Shown here: positions 27,823 to 38,408 of the stretch, one piece after another
Layout: each line of letters opens with the position of its first letter
Numbering within the stretch: the first letter of the stretch is position 1
NCBI RefSeq assembly: GCF_000242895.2
Contig: NC_021171.1
Span: 344,001-408,000 of the forward strand
Direction: 5' to 3'
Length of the DNA stretch: 64,000 nt
Source of the DNA: Bacillus sp. 1NLA3E
Lineage (GTDB): Bacteria > Bacillota > Bacilli > Bacillales > Cytobacillaceae
Translations under genes and position numbers: made by a program
Notes under the pieces: model-generated
The model's input: the letters and a program-made list of their open reading frames with translations, nothing else
Told to the model about the DNA's origin: nothing
Databases searched by the model: none

Positions 27823-27872
27823 TTGGAATGCTACATACATAGTATTAGTCTGTACGATGGGGAGGTTTCAAT

Positions 27873-28322
27873 TTGTCAAAGTCGGAAATGGATGATTACT
27901 TGCTGCAGGGAATTCATGGGGCAAAGGAAACAAAGCCCGATGAAAGACGAAGGTTTTTAACCACCATCCGTGAAAGGGTCGTGGTAGCTTTAACCGGGGA
28001 GCAAGTTATGGAAAAGGGAGTCTATCCGAAAGTTGAGATATTGATGAAGGAGAATGGTAGCGCTCATTTGTTTTTAAATGGCAATTTGGACTATTCAAAT
28101 CTTAGTAAATATATTTCAATCGCCAAAAGTTTGAATTTGGAATACACGATTGTCACCAATAAGGATTACAATTCTGATCTTGGTTTAGTACTGGCGCAAG
28201 AGTTTGCAATCGACAAAGAGGAGATCTTTATTGGAAAGGAAACTGAAACGGAACCTGTTCTGCCAACAAAACCGGAAGAGAAGGGTTTCATGTCAATCTT
28301 TCAAAATATCTTTAAAAAGTAG
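27873..28322 (+). CDS. yueI: YueI family protein (DUF1694)
   Basis: This 149-residue cytosolic protein matches the YueI/DUF1694 family: YLLQGIHGAKETKPDERRRFLTTIRERVVVALT at the start and a Rossmann-like middle with NGNLDYSNLSKYI. The function is unknown. GGGGAGG lies seven bases before TTG 27873, so a TTG start is favoured; ATG 27888 would be too far away. In B. subtilis the neighbours are pncA and pncB, while here pncB is 6.4 kb downstream. Confidence 0.85.
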   Translation: MSKSEMDDYLLQGIHGAKETKPDERRRFLTTIRERVVVALTGEQVMEKGVYPKVEILMKENGSAHLFLNGNLDYSNLSKYISIAKSLNLEYTIVTNKDYNSDLGLVLAQEFAIDKEEIFIGKETETEPVLPTKPEEKGFMSIFQNIFKK

Positions 28323-28378
28323 GAAGTCATGGTTTTTAGAAAGGTGATTTTTGGCTATTTGAAAAATGAGCCTCATCG

Positions 28379-28416
28379 AATACAGACCCCGGGCAAAGAA
28401 GGAGGTCTGTATTTTT
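28379..28416 (+). terminator. Terminator after yueI
   Basis: AATACAGACC (28379-28388) pairs with GGTCTGTATT (28404-28413) and ends in T residues. Confidence 0.88.
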
Positions 28417-28484
28417 GTTTCTGAAAAGCGGAGCGATGAAAGTAACATTGACCGATAAGTTTTAAAAAGCGAACGCTAACCACT

Positions 28485-28560
28485 AATCAAACGATTGATT
28501 GGCTGACTCCGGACTAAGTGCCCCAAGACATAGGGCGTATTCAATCAAACATTTGATTAA
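28485..28560. repeat. Palindrome pair AATCAA-N4-TTGATT, copy B
   Basis: AATCAA-ACGA-TTGATT at 28485-28500 and TCAATCAA-ACAT-TTGATTAA at 28541-28560 have 16-bp cores whose starts are 58 bases apart, exactly as in copy A at 18461. The DNA between them is similar only in its last part (aggg, then gt and attc). It lies in the 425-bp gap between yueI and gatC, where no other gene was seen. Confidence 0.7.
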
Positions 28561-28747
28561 GAGCATCCACAATAGACAAAAGCAAATTAATTTTGCCCTT
28601 TTGCAAGGAATCCGCCCATTTTTCATGGTAAAATAGGCAAAGGACAATGCAGGGTAGATTGGTAAACATTGTTGCTTTAGTGTGGAAAAGTTTGTTATCA
28701 TTTTATTATTGTGTGACTGTTCGAATAAATTTGGAGGTGAAAAAAAT

Positions 28748-29038
28748 ATGTCAAGAATTTCTGTTGAACAAGTGAAGCATGTTGCTCATTTGGCAAGATT
28801 GGCAATAACCGAGGACGAGGCTGAAAAATTCACAAAGCAATTAGACGCGATTATCAGCTTCGCTGAGCAATTAAATGAGCTAGATACGGACAACGTCGAG
28901 CCGACCTCTCACGTTTTAGAATTAAAAAATGTGTTACGCGAAGATATTCCGCAACAAGGGTTGCCACGGGAAGAAGTATTAAAAAATGCACCTGAACATC
29001 GAGATGGCCAAATTAAGGTGCCAGCTATTATAGAGTAA
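28748..29038 (+). CDS. gatC: Glutamyl-tRNA(Gln) amidotransferase subunit C
   Basis: GatC is the small stabilising subunit of the GatCAB complex, which converts Glu-tRNA(Gln), and Asp-tRNA(Asn) in some species, to the amide form. The 96 residues begin [20 protein letters not shown] and end with the ENAPxxxDGxIxVP-like block [24 protein letters not shown] lies before the ATG at 28748; the longer in-frame extension is not family-like. First of three tightly spaced genes. Confidence 0.96.
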   Translation: MSRISVEQVKHVAHLARLAITEDEAEKFTKQLDAIISFAEQLNELDTDNVEPTSHVLELKNVLREDIPQQGLPREEVLKNAPEHRDGQIKVPAIIE

Positions 29039-29051
29039 GGAGGGGAAAACG

Positions 29052-30509
29052 ATGAGTTTATTTGATCAAAGCGTAGCAGAACTGCATAGTCTTTTACATA
29101 AAAAAGAAATAACTGTCTCTGATCTAGTAGAGCAATCTTTCAAACGCATCAATGAAGTAGATAATAAAGTTCAAGCCTTTTTAACGTTAAATGAAGAAAA
29201 GGCGTTGGAAATCGCCAAAAATTTGGACAACAAGCTTGGTACGGACGAATCAAAGGGTTTATTATTCGGGATGCCAATTGGGATCAAGGATAATATCGTA
29301 ACAAAAAACTTGCGTACTACTTGTGCAAGTAAAATTCTTGAAAACTTTGACCCAATCTATGATGCAACTGTAACGCAAAAGCTACAGCAAGCAGAAACGA
29401 TTACAATTGGGAAATTGAACATGGATGAATTCGCGATGGGTTCCTCAACGGAAAACTCAGGTTTTCAAAAAACGAGAAACCCATGGAATCTTGAAACGGT
29501 ACCAGGTGGATCTTCTGGTGGATCAGCGGCATCTGTTGCGGCAGGTGAAGTGCTGTTTTCTTTAGGATCCGACACAGGAGGCTCAATCCGTCAGCCGGCA
29601 GCCTATTGTGGTGTTGTTGGGTTAAAACCAACATATGGCCGTGTGTCCCGCTTTGGACTTGTTGCCTTTGCGTCTTCCCTTGACCAAATAGGTCCTGTTA
29701 CAAGAACGGTCGAAGATAATGCCTATTTACTCCAAGCAATTTCTGGATATGATCCAATGGATTCAACGTCAGCAAATCTTGCCGTGCCAAACTTCGCCGA
29801 AGCATTAACGGGTGATGTTAGAGGCTTGAAAATTGCCGTGCCAAAAGAATATCTTGGTGAAGGCGTTCAAGAAGAGGTTCGCCAATCTGTCTTAGCTTCT
29901 CTAAAGGTTCTTGAAAAGATGGGTGCAACATGGGAAGAAGTATCGCTTCCGCATTCAAAATACGCGTTGGCTACTTATTATCTACTATCTTCATCAGAAG
30001 CGTCGGCTAACTTGTCTCGTTTTGATGGAGTTCGCTATGGATATCGAACGGACAATGCCGAAACATTAATACAAATGTACAAGAATACTCGTGCCGAGGG
30101 CTTTGGTGACGAAGTAAAACGTAGGATCATGCTTGGCACATTTGCATTAAGCTCTGGTTACTATGATGCCTATTATAAAAAGGCCCAAAAAGTACGGACA
30201 TTAATCAAACAAGATTTCGAAAATGTCTTTGAAAAATATGACGTGATTGTTGGCCCAACTACACCAACGCCAGCATTTAAAATTGGTGAAAAAACGGCTG
30301 ATCCATTAACAATGTATGCCAACGATATTTTGACCATTCCTGTGAATCTTGCTGGTGTCCCAGGGATTTCTGTGCCATGTGGCTTCTCTAATGGTCTGCC
30401 TTTAGGATTACAAATTATTGGCAAACATTATGATGAAAAAACAGTCTATCGTGTTGCGCATGCGTTTGAACAAGCAACCGATTTTCATAAACAAAAACCG
30501 GAATTGTAA
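29052..30509 (+). CDS. gatA: Glutamyl-tRNA(Gln) amidotransferase subunit A
   Basis: GatA is the amidase that releases ammonia from glutamine for GatB. The 485-residue protein shows the Ser-cisSer-Lys triad: Lys in [10 protein letters not shown], the cis-Ser in [12 protein letters not shown] and the nucleophile Ser in [15 protein letters not shown]. It lies 13 bases after gatC with AGGAGGGG before the ATG. Confidence 0.97.
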   Translation: MSLFDQSVAELHSLLHKKEITVSDLVEQSFKRINEVDNKVQAFLTLNEEKALEIAKNLDNKLGTDESKGLLFGMPIGIKDNIVTKNLRTTCASKILENFDPIYDATVTQKLQQAETITIGKLNMDEFAMGSSTENSGFQKTRNPWNLETVPGGSSGGSAASVAAGEVLFSLGSDTGGSIRQPAAYCGVVGLKPTYGRVSRFGLVAFASSLDQIGPVTRTVEDNAYLLQAISGYDPMDSTSANLAVPNFAEALTGDVRGLKIAVPKEYLGEGVQEEVRQSVLASLKVLEKMGATWEEVSLPHSKYALATYYLLSSSEASANLSRFDGVRYGYRTDNAETLIQMYKNTRAEGFGDEVKRRIMLGTFALSSGYYDAYYKKAQKVRTLIKQDFENVFEKYDVIVGPTTPTPAFKIGEKTADPLTMYANDILTIPVNLAGVPGISVPCGFSNGLPLGLQIIGKHYDEKTVYRVAHAFEQATDFHKQKPEL

Positions 30510-30522
30510 GGGGTGAGAAAAA

Positions 30523-31950
30523 ATGGAATTTGAAACGGTTATAGGTTTAGAAGTACACGTAGAATTAAAAACAGATTCGAAAATATTCTCAAGCAGTCCG
30601 AACCATTTCGGGGCTGGTCCAAATATGAATACGAGTGTAATTGATCTCGGTTACCCGGGTGTTTTACCTGTATTGAACAGAAAAGTTGTTGACTACGGCA
30701 TGAAAGCGTCAATGGCATTGAACTGTGAAATTGCCACAGAAACAAAATTTGACCGTAAGAACTATTTTTATCCGGATAATCCAAAAGCCTATCAAATCTC
30801 GCAATTTGATAAACCGATTGGTGAGCATGGTTGGATTGATATTGAAGTGGATGGTTATAAGAAAAGAATTGGGATTACCCGGGTTCATTTAGAAGAGGAT
30901 GCTGGTAAACTAAATCACGGTAACGGTTATTCACTGTGTGATTACAATCGTCAAGGAACTCCGTTAATTGAAATCGTTTCTGAACCGGATATTCGTACGG
31001 CGAATGAGGCCTATGCCTATCTAGAAAAATTAAAATCGATCATTCAATATACAGGTGTTTCTGATTGTAAAATGGAAGAAGGCTCGCTTCGCTGTGACGC
31101 CAATATTTCAATTCGCCCGTTTGGACAAGAAGAGTTTGGAACCAAAACTGAGTTGAAAAACTTAAACTCTTTTAACTTCGTCCGTAAAGGGCTTGAATAT
31201 GAAGAAAAGCGGCAACGAGAAGTCGTTCGTGCTGGTGGTGTAATTGAGCAGGAAACACGCCGTTTTGATGAAGCGACTAGTGCCACCTTACTCATGCGTG
31301 TAAAAGAAGGATCGGATGATTATCGTTATTTTCCTGAACCAGATCTACCAGACATTTATATTGATGAAGACTGGAAAGCCCGGATTCGTGCAGAAATCCC
31401 TGAGCTTCCAGATCAGCGCCAAAAACGATATATTGAGGAATTAGGATTACCTGTTTATGATGCAGCCGTTCTTACTGTGACAAAGGAAATGTCTGATTTC
31501 TTTGACGCGACTGTTAGCGCAGGTGCTGATGCGAAACAGGCATCTAACTGGATCATGGGTGAGGTTTCTGCATTTTTAAAAGCGGAAGGGAAGGAACTTC
31601 ATGAAGTTGCCTTAACTCCTGAAGGACTTGCCGGAATGATTAAGCTAATTGTTGATGGTACGATTTCTTCCAAAATCGCAAAAACAGTTTTCAAAGAGCT
31701 AATCGAAAACGGTGGAAATGCAGAGCAAATCGTTAAAGATAAAGGACTTGTCCAGATTTCAGATGAGGGTGCACTTCTAAAAATCATTTCGGAAATTTTG
31801 GATGCAAATCCGCAATCAATTGATGATTTTCAAAATGGTAAACAGAAGGCAGTTGGCTTCTTAGTTGGACAAATCATGAAAGCGACAAAAGGACAGGCCA
31901 ATCCACAAATGGTCAATAAGCTATTGGTTGAGGAAATGAATAAGCGTTAA
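30523..31950 (+). CDS. gatB: Aspartyl/glutamyl-tRNA amidotransferase subunit B
   Basis: GatB activates the tRNA-bound carboxylate with ATP and amidates it. The 475-residue protein has [15 protein letters not shown] at the start, the [17 protein letters not shown] metal/ATP region, [13 protein letters not shown] and [10 protein letters not shown], with the YqeY-like helical tail at the C-terminus. It follows gatA by 13 bases and is closed by a terminator. Confidence 0.97.
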   Translation: MEFETVIGLEVHVELKTDSKIFSSSPNHFGAGPNMNTSVIDLGYPGVLPVLNRKVVDYGMKASMALNCEIATETKFDRKNYFYPDNPKAYQISQFDKPIGEHGWIDIEVDGYKKRIGITRVHLEEDAGKLNHGNGYSLCDYNRQGTPLIEIVSEPDIRTANEAYAYLEKLKSIIQYTGVSDCKMEEGSLRCDANISIRPFGQEEFGTKTELKNLNSFNFVRKGLEYEEKRQREVVRAGGVIEQETRRFDEATSATLLMRVKEGSDDYRYFPEPDLPDIYIDEDWKARIRAEIPELPDQRQKRYIEELGLPVYDAAVLTVTKEMSDFFDATVSAGADAKQASNWIMGEVSAFLKAEGKELHEVALTPEGLAGMIKLIVDGTISSKIAKTVFKELIENGGNAEQIVKDKGLVQISDEGALLKIISEILDANPQSIDDFQNGKQKAVGFLVGQIMKATKGQANPQMVNKLLVEEMNKR

Positions 31951-31957
31951 TTTAACC

Positions 31958-31990
31958 GAGCTGATGGTATTCCCATCAGTTCTTTTTTTT
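31958..31990 (+). terminator. Terminator after gatB
   Basis: GAGCTGATGG (31958-31967) pairs with CCATCAGTTC (31973-31982; one G-T pair), followed by eight T residues. Confidence 0.92.
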
Positions 31991-32108
31991 CGGCTCACCG
32001 GCACTGAAATAGCTCTTTTTAACTGGACTTCTAGGAAAAAACTATACCTTTATGTTAATATTCTAGAATAACATAAATTAACCTTAACACCATGAACGGG
32101 GTCCCTAA

Positions 32109-33374
32109 ATGATTAGTGTGAATATAATATCCATCATTCTAAATAATATTTTTTATGTCGTAATTAGCCTGTTACTCTATCAACTGTTTGTAATTGAGAA
32201 GCCCTTATCTAGAAAGGAAAAAAAGCTTATCGTCTTTTTTCTGTCTGCGGTTGTCGTTGTCCTATGTATTATTACTCCAATAAAATTGGGTTCAGAATAT
32301 CATTTTGATCTCAGGCAAATACCCATGATTATCGGCTTTTTGTACGGGGGACCAACTGTCGGAATGGGTGTGTATATACTGCTTGTAACCACTCGTTTTT
32401 TGATGGGAGGCATTGGGGCAGTAGGGGCACTACTAGAGAATACCATTATTCTGCTATTGCTCTTTTATATTTACAAACAATATTCAACTTCATTGAGGAA
32501 AAGAAAATATGGTTATATCGTAACTTTATCTCTGATTAGTTTTATTCTGTCAGCGTTAATATTTATGATCCTGACAGGAATGAATCATTTTTATCAATTA
32601 TCGGTTATACAACTGATCATATATATAATCCAAACGGGAGTTCTCTGTTTATCAGTTTATTTTATCGAAGTCATGTTATGGAATCGAAAGATGAGGGAAA
32701 AGCTTTATCAAGCTGAGAAAATGGAGATTGTCAGTCATTTGGCTGCCTCAGTTTCTCATGAAATTAGGAATCCACTAACTGTAACACGGGGATTTTTGCA
32801 GCTTTTAAGTGAGCGGGGTATATCTGAAAAGAAACAGATAGAGTATATAAACATATCTATTAAGGAAATTGATCGAGCGGTCGATATCATTTCTGACTAC
32901 TTAACCTTTGCAAAACCATCTTTAGAGAAACAGGAAACATTATTGGCTGCAAGTGAACTAGGCAGTATTCTCGAAATGATGTCCCCGTATGCAAATATGA
33001 AATCAATTCAGTTCACCTATAGCCTAACTCCCGAATCTTCAGTTGTAGGAGAGAAACAAAAATTTAAACAAAGTATAGTTAATATGATAAAAAACAGTAT
33101 TGAGGCAATGCCTAACGGGGGAATCATCCACATCAATACTTATATTATTAATTCAGCTTTTTACATTACGATCGAAGATTCTGGGATAGGCATGTCCGAA
33201 GAGCAAATCCGACGATTGGGAGAACCATTTTTTTCTACAAAGGAAAAGGGGACCGGGCTGGGCATGATGGTCGTCTACAGCAATATCAAGGCGATGAATG
33301 GAAAGGTTTCTGTTCAAAGTGAAATGGGCAAAGGGACAAAATTCACTATCCAATTACCTCTCAAGTTAGGCTAA
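32109..33374 (+). CDS. KinB-like membrane sensor histidine kinase
   Basis: The first 190 residues hold five to six membrane helices with the 5TM-LYT pattern (DLRQIPMIIGFLYGGPTVGMGVY). The cytosolic part follows: the phosphoacceptor His217 in SVSHEIRNPLTVTRG, the N box NMIKNSIEAMPNGG, DSGIGMS and the G-rich TKEKGTGLGMMVVYSN. This is the architecture of B. subtilis KinB, which feeds the sporulation phosphorelay. No response regulator gene is adjacent, consistent with an orphan phosphorelay kinase. The ribosome site before the ATG is weak (GGGG). Confidence 0.85.
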   Translation: MISVNIISIILNNIFYVVISLLLYQLFVIEKPLSRKEKKLIVFFLSAVVVVLCIITPIKLGSEYHFDLRQIPMIIGFLYGGPTVGMGVYILLVTTRFLMGGIGAVGALLENTIILLLLFYIYKQYSTSLRKRKYGYIVTLSLISFILSALIFMILTGMNHFYQLSVIQLIIYIIQTGVLCLSVYFIEVMLWNRKMREKLYQAEKMEIVSHLAASVSHEIRNPLTVTRGFLQLLSERGISEKKQIEYINISIKEIDRAVDIISDYLTFAKPSLEKQETLLAASELGSILEMMSPYANMKSIQFTYSLTPESSVVGEKQKFKQSIVNMIKNSIEAMPNGGIIHINTYIINSAFYITIEDSGIGMSEEQIRRLGEPFFSTKEKGTGLGMMVVYSNIKAMNGKVSVQSEMGKGTKFTIQLPLKLG

Positions 33375-33581
33375 GGAGTTCAGCTGATTATTCCTTCTCA
33401 TAAGGATTTTGTGCTTTGCTATTTTTTACCTGGTAGAATAATGGTAAAGAAAGTGGAGAGTCGCGAGTGCGAGGAATCACGATTTATTAAAATATTTGAT
33501 CATGGATAAGTAGAAATTGGGTATTTGGTTTCCATTTGTGCTATTCTAGATAGTGAATTATTTTAAAATAGGATGATGGAT

Positions 33582-34523
33582 ATGAAACGAGCTAGAATCA
33601 TTTATAATCCTACTTCTGGCCGAGAACTTTTCAAAAAGCATCTTGCGGAAGTATTAAGGAAACTTGAGAATGCAGGCTATGAAACCTCTTGCCACGCCAC
33701 AACTGGTGCCGGTGATGCAACGGATGCAGCCCGTATTGCAGTAGAGCGTAAATATGATTTAGTTATTGCAGCAGGTGGTGACGGGACGATTAATGAGGTT
33801 GTTAATGGGCTAGCAGAGCAGGAGTTCAGACCAAGGCTGGGAATCATTCCGGTTGGTACAACGAATGATTTTGCTAGGGCACTTCATATTTCCCGTGATG
33901 TAATGGGAGCTACAGATATCATTGTAAAAGGTGATACGATTCCGGTCGATATCGGGAAAATGAATGATCGGTATTTTATCAACATTGCCGGGGGAGGCCG
34001 AATTACGGAGCTTACCTATGAGGTCCCAAGTAGGTTGAAAACAGTACTTGGACAGCTTGCATATTATTTAAAGGGAATGGAAATGCTTCCTTCAATTCGA
34101 TCCTCTGAGGTCAGCATTGAATATGATGGAAAGCTGTTTGAAGGAGAGGTTATGCTCTTTTTAGTAGGACTAACGAACTCCGTTGGCGGTTTTGAAAAGT
34201 TAGCCCCAGATGCTTCCATCAATGATGGTTTGTTCTCTTTATTAATATTGAAAAAGGCAAATCTTGCCGATTTTATTCGAATTGCGACATTAGCTGTTCG
34301 AGGAGAACATGTAAATGACCCAAGTGTGATTTACACCCAAGCAAACCACATCAAGGTCAATTCAAGTGGAGTGGTACAGTTAAATCTAGATGGTGAATTT
34401 GGGGGATTATCACCTGCCGAATTTACAAATTTATATCGCCATTTAGAGGTATTTGTTCCAATTGATGAAATTCGCCCTGAAGACCGACCTGATCATTGGG
34501 TAAGTACCATTAAGGCTGAATAA
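33582..34523 (+). CDS. dgkB: Diacylglycerol kinase DgkB
   Basis: DgkB phosphorylates diacylglycerol released by lipoteichoic acid synthesis so it can re-enter phospholipid synthesis. The 313-residue soluble kinase has RARIIYNPTSGREL, the nucleotide loop AAGGDGTINEVVNGL and IPVGTTNDFARAL. ATG codons also lie at 33573 and 33576; 33582 gives the family N-terminus MKRARI and leaves the AGGATG at a usable distance. It appears to be a single-gene unit with its own terminator. Confidence 0.94.
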   Translation: MKRARIIYNPTSGRELFKKHLAEVLRKLENAGYETSCHATTGAGDATDAARIAVERKYDLVIAAGGDGTINEVVNGLAEQEFRPRLGIIPVGTTNDFARALHISRDVMGATDIIVKGDTIPVDIGKMNDRYFINIAGGGRITELTYEVPSRLKTVLGQLAYYLKGMEMLPSIRSSEVSIEYDGKLFEGEVMLFLVGLTNSVGGFEKLAPDASINDGLFSLLILKKANLADFIRIATLAVRGEHVNDPSVIYTQANHIKVNSSGVVQLNLDGEFGGLSPAEFTNLYRHLEVFVPIDEIRPEDRPDHWVSTIKAE

Positions 34524-34527
34524 GTGG

Positions 34528-34558
34528 GTTCGCTCTTGTATTTGAGCGGCCTTTTTTA
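34528..34558 (+). terminator. Terminator after dgkB
   Basis: The segment ending in CGCTC (34532-34536) pairs with GAGCG (34545-34549) plus flanking pairs, followed by six T residues. Confidence 0.8.
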
Positions 34559-34684
34559 CGTTGAAAGCCCATTAGATTATTTTCTTCATAAATTATATGC
34601 ATAATAAGTTTGGGTACTTTATAGGACTAGCCAGTTTTATCGTGGGTAATACTGTTGAAAAGAGTCCGTTCAGGGGGAAATGTA

Positions 34685-36157
34685 ATGAAACACAGTTATA
34701 AGGATGATAGCTTTACCATCCATACCGACCTTTATCAGATAAATATGGTTGAAACTTATTGGCGGGATGGGTTTCACAATCGTAAAGCGATATTTGATTT
34801 ATATTTTCGAAAGCTGCCGTTTGGAAACGGTTATGGCGTTTTTGCTGGCCTTGATCGGGCGATACAATATTTGCAAAGCTTTCGTTTTACTGATAGCGAT
34901 ATCGATTATTTGGAGAATGAAGTAGGCTATGAAGTTGATTTTCTTGAATACTTGAAAAATCTCCGTTTCACGGGTACGATTCGGGCGATGCGTGAAGGGG
35001 AATTAGTGTTTGGAAATGAGCCGATTCTTCGTGTGGAAGCACCGCTTGCTGAGGCACAACTGCTCGAAACAGCTCTGTTAAATATCATCAACTATCAAAC
35101 CTTGATCGCTACAAAAGCTTCACGGATAAAGCAGGTCATTGGTGACGGGGTTGCTATGGAGTTTGGAACAAGGCGAGCGCAAGAAATGGATGCAGCCATC
35201 TGGGGCACGAGAGCAACCTATTTAGCAGGATTTGATGCTACCAGCAATGTCCGAGCCGGAAAACTGTTTGGTATACCAGTTGCAGGTACTCACGCTCACT
35301 CCATGGTTCAGGCTTATAAGGACGAGTACATTGCTTTTCATAAATACGCTAGCTCGCATAAAGATTGTGTATTTTTAGTGGATACATATGATACGCTCCG
35401 TTTAGGTGTCCCAAATGCGATTAAGGTGGCAAAAGAGCTAGGCGATCAAATTAATTTTGCAGCAATTCGCTTAGACAGTGGAGATCTTGCCTTTCTCTCA
35501 AAGGAAGCTCGGAAAATGCTGGACGATGCAGGCTTTAAAGATACAAAAATATTTGCCTCAAGCGATCTCGACGAATATACGATTTTGAACTTGAAGGCAC
35601 AAGGGGCTAAAATAGATAGCTGGGGTGTCGGCACCAAATTAATTACAGCCTTTGATCAAGCAGCCCTTGGTGCAGTGTACAAAATTGTCTCCATCGAAGA
35701 CGAACATGGAAACATGACAGATACAATCAAAGTTTCTTCAAATCCTGAAAAAGTGACAACACCGGGTCCTAAAAGGGTTTATCGAATCATAAATAAAATT
35801 AACCATCACTCTGAAGGGGACTATATCGCCTTGGAGGGAGAAGACCCGCAAGCAGAAAAACGGTTAAAAATGTTCCATCCAACTCATACTTATATCAGTA
35901 AATATGTCACTAATTTTACAACAAAGGAACTACATCAGGATATTTTTGTTAATGGAGAGCTTGTCTATGACATACCTAATCTTGAGGAATCCCGAGGTTA
36001 TTTGAAGGAAAACCTGGCAATGCTTTGGGATGAGTATAAGCGTCCAATGAATCCAGAGGAATACCCAGTGGATTTGAGCCAAAAATGTTGGAATAACAAG
36101 ATTCGTAATATAGAAGAGGTTCGTGAAAAGGTAAATGCGATGTCAGATTCAGAATAG
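34685..36157 (+). CDS. pncB: Nicotinate phosphoribosyltransferase PncB
   Basis: PncB makes nicotinate mononucleotide from nicotinate and PRPP in NAD salvage. The 490-residue protein has HTDLYQINMVETYW at the start, EFGTRRAQEMDAA, the GTHAHSMVQAY motif around residues 201-211 with the active-site histidines, and LDSGDLAFLS. GGGGG lies upstream of ATG 34685; an upstream in-frame ATG at 34655 precedes that site and is not used. Stand-alone gene with a terminator. Confidence 0.95.
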   Translation: MKHSYKDDSFTIHTDLYQINMVETYWRDGFHNRKAIFDLYFRKLPFGNGYGVFAGLDRAIQYLQSFRFTDSDIDYLENEVGYEVDFLEYLKNLRFTGTIRAMREGELVFGNEPILRVEAPLAEAQLLETALLNIINYQTLIATKASRIKQVIGDGVAMEFGTRRAQEMDAAIWGTRATYLAGFDATSNVRAGKLFGIPVAGTHAHSMVQAYKDEYIAFHKYASSHKDCVFLVDTYDTLRLGVPNAIKVAKELGDQINFAAIRLDSGDLAFLSKEARKMLDDAGFKDTKIFASSDLDEYTILNLKAQGAKIDSWGVGTKLITAFDQAALGAVYKIVSIEDEHGNMTDTIKVSSNPEKVTTPGPKRVYRIINKINHHSEGDYIALEGEDPQAEKRLKMFHPTHTYISKYVTNFTTKELHQDIFVNGELVYDIPNLEESRGYLKENLAMLWDEYKRPMNPEEYPVDLSQKCWNNKIRNIEEVREKVNAMSDSE

Positions 36158-36236
36158 TAGGTTTTCAATAATTTCAAAATAGCCTGAGTAACGCCGGGAA
36201 ATCTTGAATATTGTTTTGATTTTTAAAGTAATGAAG

Positions 36237-36274
36237 AAGGCTGAGCGGGACTTTGATTCCCAATCAGCCTTTTT
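36237..36274 (+). terminator. Terminator after pncB
   Basis: AGGCTGA (36238-36244) pairs with TCAGCCT (36264-36270) with an inner GGGA/TCCC arm, followed by TTTT. Confidence 0.88.
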
Positions 36275-36298
36275 CATGTTGCCCAATTTTAATAGGGA

Positions 36299-36412
36299 TT
36301 ATTTTGTTCTAAAGAAGTCAAGGAATGCGTGGTAAATCTCGATTCCCTGAAAACAAACTAAGCTTGTCGCAGTAAAGGAAAAGGCAGCAATCATAATATA
36401 ACGGACCAACAT
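36299..36412 (-). CDS. Small hydrophobic protein, 37 residues
   Basis: The minus strand holds a 37-codon frame opening MLVRYIMIAAFSFTATSLV, followed by a Cys-containing and more polar end FRTK. It should span or lie in the membrane once. GGAGGAG lies five bases before the ATG at 36412, one of the best ribosome sites in the region, which is the main support. I do not recognise the family. It follows a second minus-strand membrane-protein gene by 37 bases, so they may be co-transcribed. Confidence 0.6.
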   Translation of the reverse strand: MLVRYIMIAAFSFTATSLVCFQGIEIYHAFLDFFRTK

Positions 36413-36449
36413 ATTGACTCCTCCTTCATTTTTGTTTTTAAGAAAAAAA

Positions 36450-36779
36450 TCAAGGAAGGCCGATCACGTAATTCGATTGATAGAAAACAGGCAGGGAAAA
36501 AATCATCAACTTTATGAACCAGCAGGATAACAGCATGGTGATGAGAACGAAGTGGACTATTGAAATGTTGAAGCTGATTGCTTGTACCGTGTATAGATGA
36601 GTTTTCTTTTTCTCCTCATCCTTTAATAGAAGGGCTTCATTTGCCTTATCAGTCATCACGAACTTATAACTTTCTTGAATACGATGCGATGCTGTGGGGT
36701 GATAAAGTTGAAAGAGTGAGAACGTGAGAAAAGTAATTAGTAAAAGAAATGGTAGAAAACGACCAGTCTTTAACTTCAA
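36450..36779 (-). CDS. Hypothetical membrane protein
   Basis: The 109-residue product has a hydrophobic helix at about 8-26, a polar outside or inside segment with LKDEEKKKTHLYT, and a second long hydrophobic region from about 66 to 97. No family is recognised. The start is TTG at 36779 with AGGAG eight bases upstream. It is divergent from rlmCD and lies just upstream of the 37-residue gene on the same strand. Confidence 0.6.
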   Translation of the reverse strand: MKLKTGRFLPFLLLITFLTFSLFQLYHPTASHRIQESYKFVMTDKANEALLLKDEEKKKTHLYTVQAISFNISIVHFVLITMLLSCWFIKLMIFSLPVFYQSNYVIGLP

Positions 36780-36989
36780 TGTTACTCACTCCTATGGAAA
36801 GAGGTATGGAAAATTGATTGTTTTCATCATATCTACTTTAGAAATGTTTGAAAAGAAAAACAATTAGACAATTTTCGAAACAAGTTACCTTTTGTGTCAA
36901 GATTTGCAGGAATAATCCTACTGCATTTCGCAATCTAAACTGCTTTGTGATACAATTTTGCTAGTCAAAAGAACGAGCAAAGGAAGAAA

Positions 36990-38363
36990 ATGATGAGTAT
37001 AACACTACCAGTTCAAAAAAACGATTATATAGAGGTTGATTTCATTGACCTAACTCATGACGGGGCCGGTGTCGCCAAGGTGGATGGCTACCCGTTATTC
37101 GTGGCAAACGCACTTCCAGGTGAAAAGGCTAAAATAAAAGTAACCAAGGTTAATAAAGGCTATGGATTTGGACGATTAATAGAGGTTATTGAAAAAAGTC
37201 AATACCGAGTGGATGCCCCCTGTCCCATTTATAAGGAATGCGGAGGATGCCAACTTCAGCACCTTAGCTATGAAGGACAAATGGTAGCGAAGGAAAAACA
37301 AGTTCGTGAAGTGTTAACTCGTATCGGCAAGCTTGAAAATGTAAAAGTTCATCCTGTTTTAGGCATGGAGGAGCCGTGGCGCTACCGCAATAAAGCTCAA
37401 GTTCCAATTGGTGATCAGGAAGGCGGATTGATAGGCGGATTTTACCAGCAGCGTACCCATCAAATTATTGATATGAAGACATGCCTGATACAACAGGAAA
37501 AAAACGATGAAGTCGTCCAAATTGTGAAAGAGGTTTGCAATCGTTTTGGTGTGCGTGCTTATGATGAGGCAAAACATAAAGGTACACTGCGACATATAAT
37601 GGTGCGTTATGGTCTTGTTACCAAGGAAGTTATGGTGGTACTCGTTGCAAGAACAAGCGATTTACCAAATAAAAACAAAATCGTGATGGAAATAGTCGAG
37701 AAGGTTGGCGGCTTGAAGTCTGTGATTTTAAACGTGAATGCTAAGAAGACAAACGTTATTATGGGTGATGAATCCGAGGTACTGTGGGGTGAGGAAGTCA
37801 TCTACGATTATATCGGTGAAATTAAATTTGCGATTTCATCTCGTTCTTTTTATCAAGTAAATCCTGACCAAACGAAAGTACTTTACGGTAAAGCCCTGGA
37901 ATATGCGGATTTACGTGGCGAAGAAACGGTGATCGATGCCTATTGCGGAATTGGGACGATCTCGTTATTTTTAGCGCAAAAGGCTCGAAAGGTTTACGGA
38001 GTTGAAATTGTTCCTGAGGCAATTGAAGATGCGAGGCGAAATGCGGAGTTGAACGGAATTGTGAATGCAGAATTTGCGGTAGGTGAAGCAGAAACGGTGA
38101 TTCCACGGTGGTACGAGTCGGGTGTACAGGCTGATGTTCTGGTAGTCGACCCACCGCGTAAAGGCTGTGATGAAGCTTTATTGCGAACGATTATTGAAAT
38201 GAAGCCTAAGAAAGTGGTTTATGTTTCTTGTAACCCAGCAACTTTAGCAAGGGACTTGCGTTTTCTCGAGGATGGTGGCTACAAAACGGTTGAAGTGCAG
38301 CCAGTTGACATGTTCCCGCAAACGATGCATTGCGAGGCCGTAGCTAAAATTATATTAAAGTGA
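36990..38363 (+). CDS. rlmCD: 23S rRNA m5U methyltransferase RlmCD-type
   Basis: This RlmCD/RumA-family enzyme methylates uridines in 23S rRNA (747 and 1939 in B. subtilis). The 457-residue protein has an N-terminal TRAM domain, cluster-type cysteines in [15 protein letters not shown] and MKTCLI that fit a 4Fe-4S centre, SAM-binding [25 protein letters not shown], and the catalytic [21 protein letters not shown] precedes the paired ATGs at 36990/36993. A short HTH gene follows. Confidence 0.92.
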   Translation: MMSITLPVQKNDYIEVDFIDLTHDGAGVAKVDGYPLFVANALPGEKAKIKVTKVNKGYGFGRLIEVIEKSQYRVDAPCPIYKECGGCQLQHLSYEGQMVAKEKQVREVLTRIGKLENVKVHPVLGMEEPWRYRNKAQVPIGDQEGGLIGGFYQQRTHQIIDMKTCLIQQEKNDEVVQIVKEVCNRFGVRAYDEAKHKGTLRHIMVRYGLVTKEVMVVLVARTSDLPNKNKIVMEIVEKVGGLKSVILNVNAKKTNVIMGDESEVLWGEEVIYDYIGEIKFAISSRSFYQVNPDQTKVLYGKALEYADLRGEETVIDAYCGIGTISLFLAQKARKVYGVEIVPEAIEDARRNAELNGIVNAEFAVGEAETVIPRWYESGVQADVLVVDPPRKGCDEALLRTIIEMKPKKVVYVSCNPATLARDLRFLEDGGYKTVEVQPVDMFPQTMHCEAVAKIILK

Positions 38364-38408
38364 AGTTGGAATGACTGTTAAAAGGATTGATCAGAAAGGA
38401 CAATTAAC

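Noticed and set aside
27748-27960. 70-codon plus-strand frame before yueI
   Set aside because: It overlaps a palindromic repeat and the yueI start; the sequence reads as translated repeat DNA.
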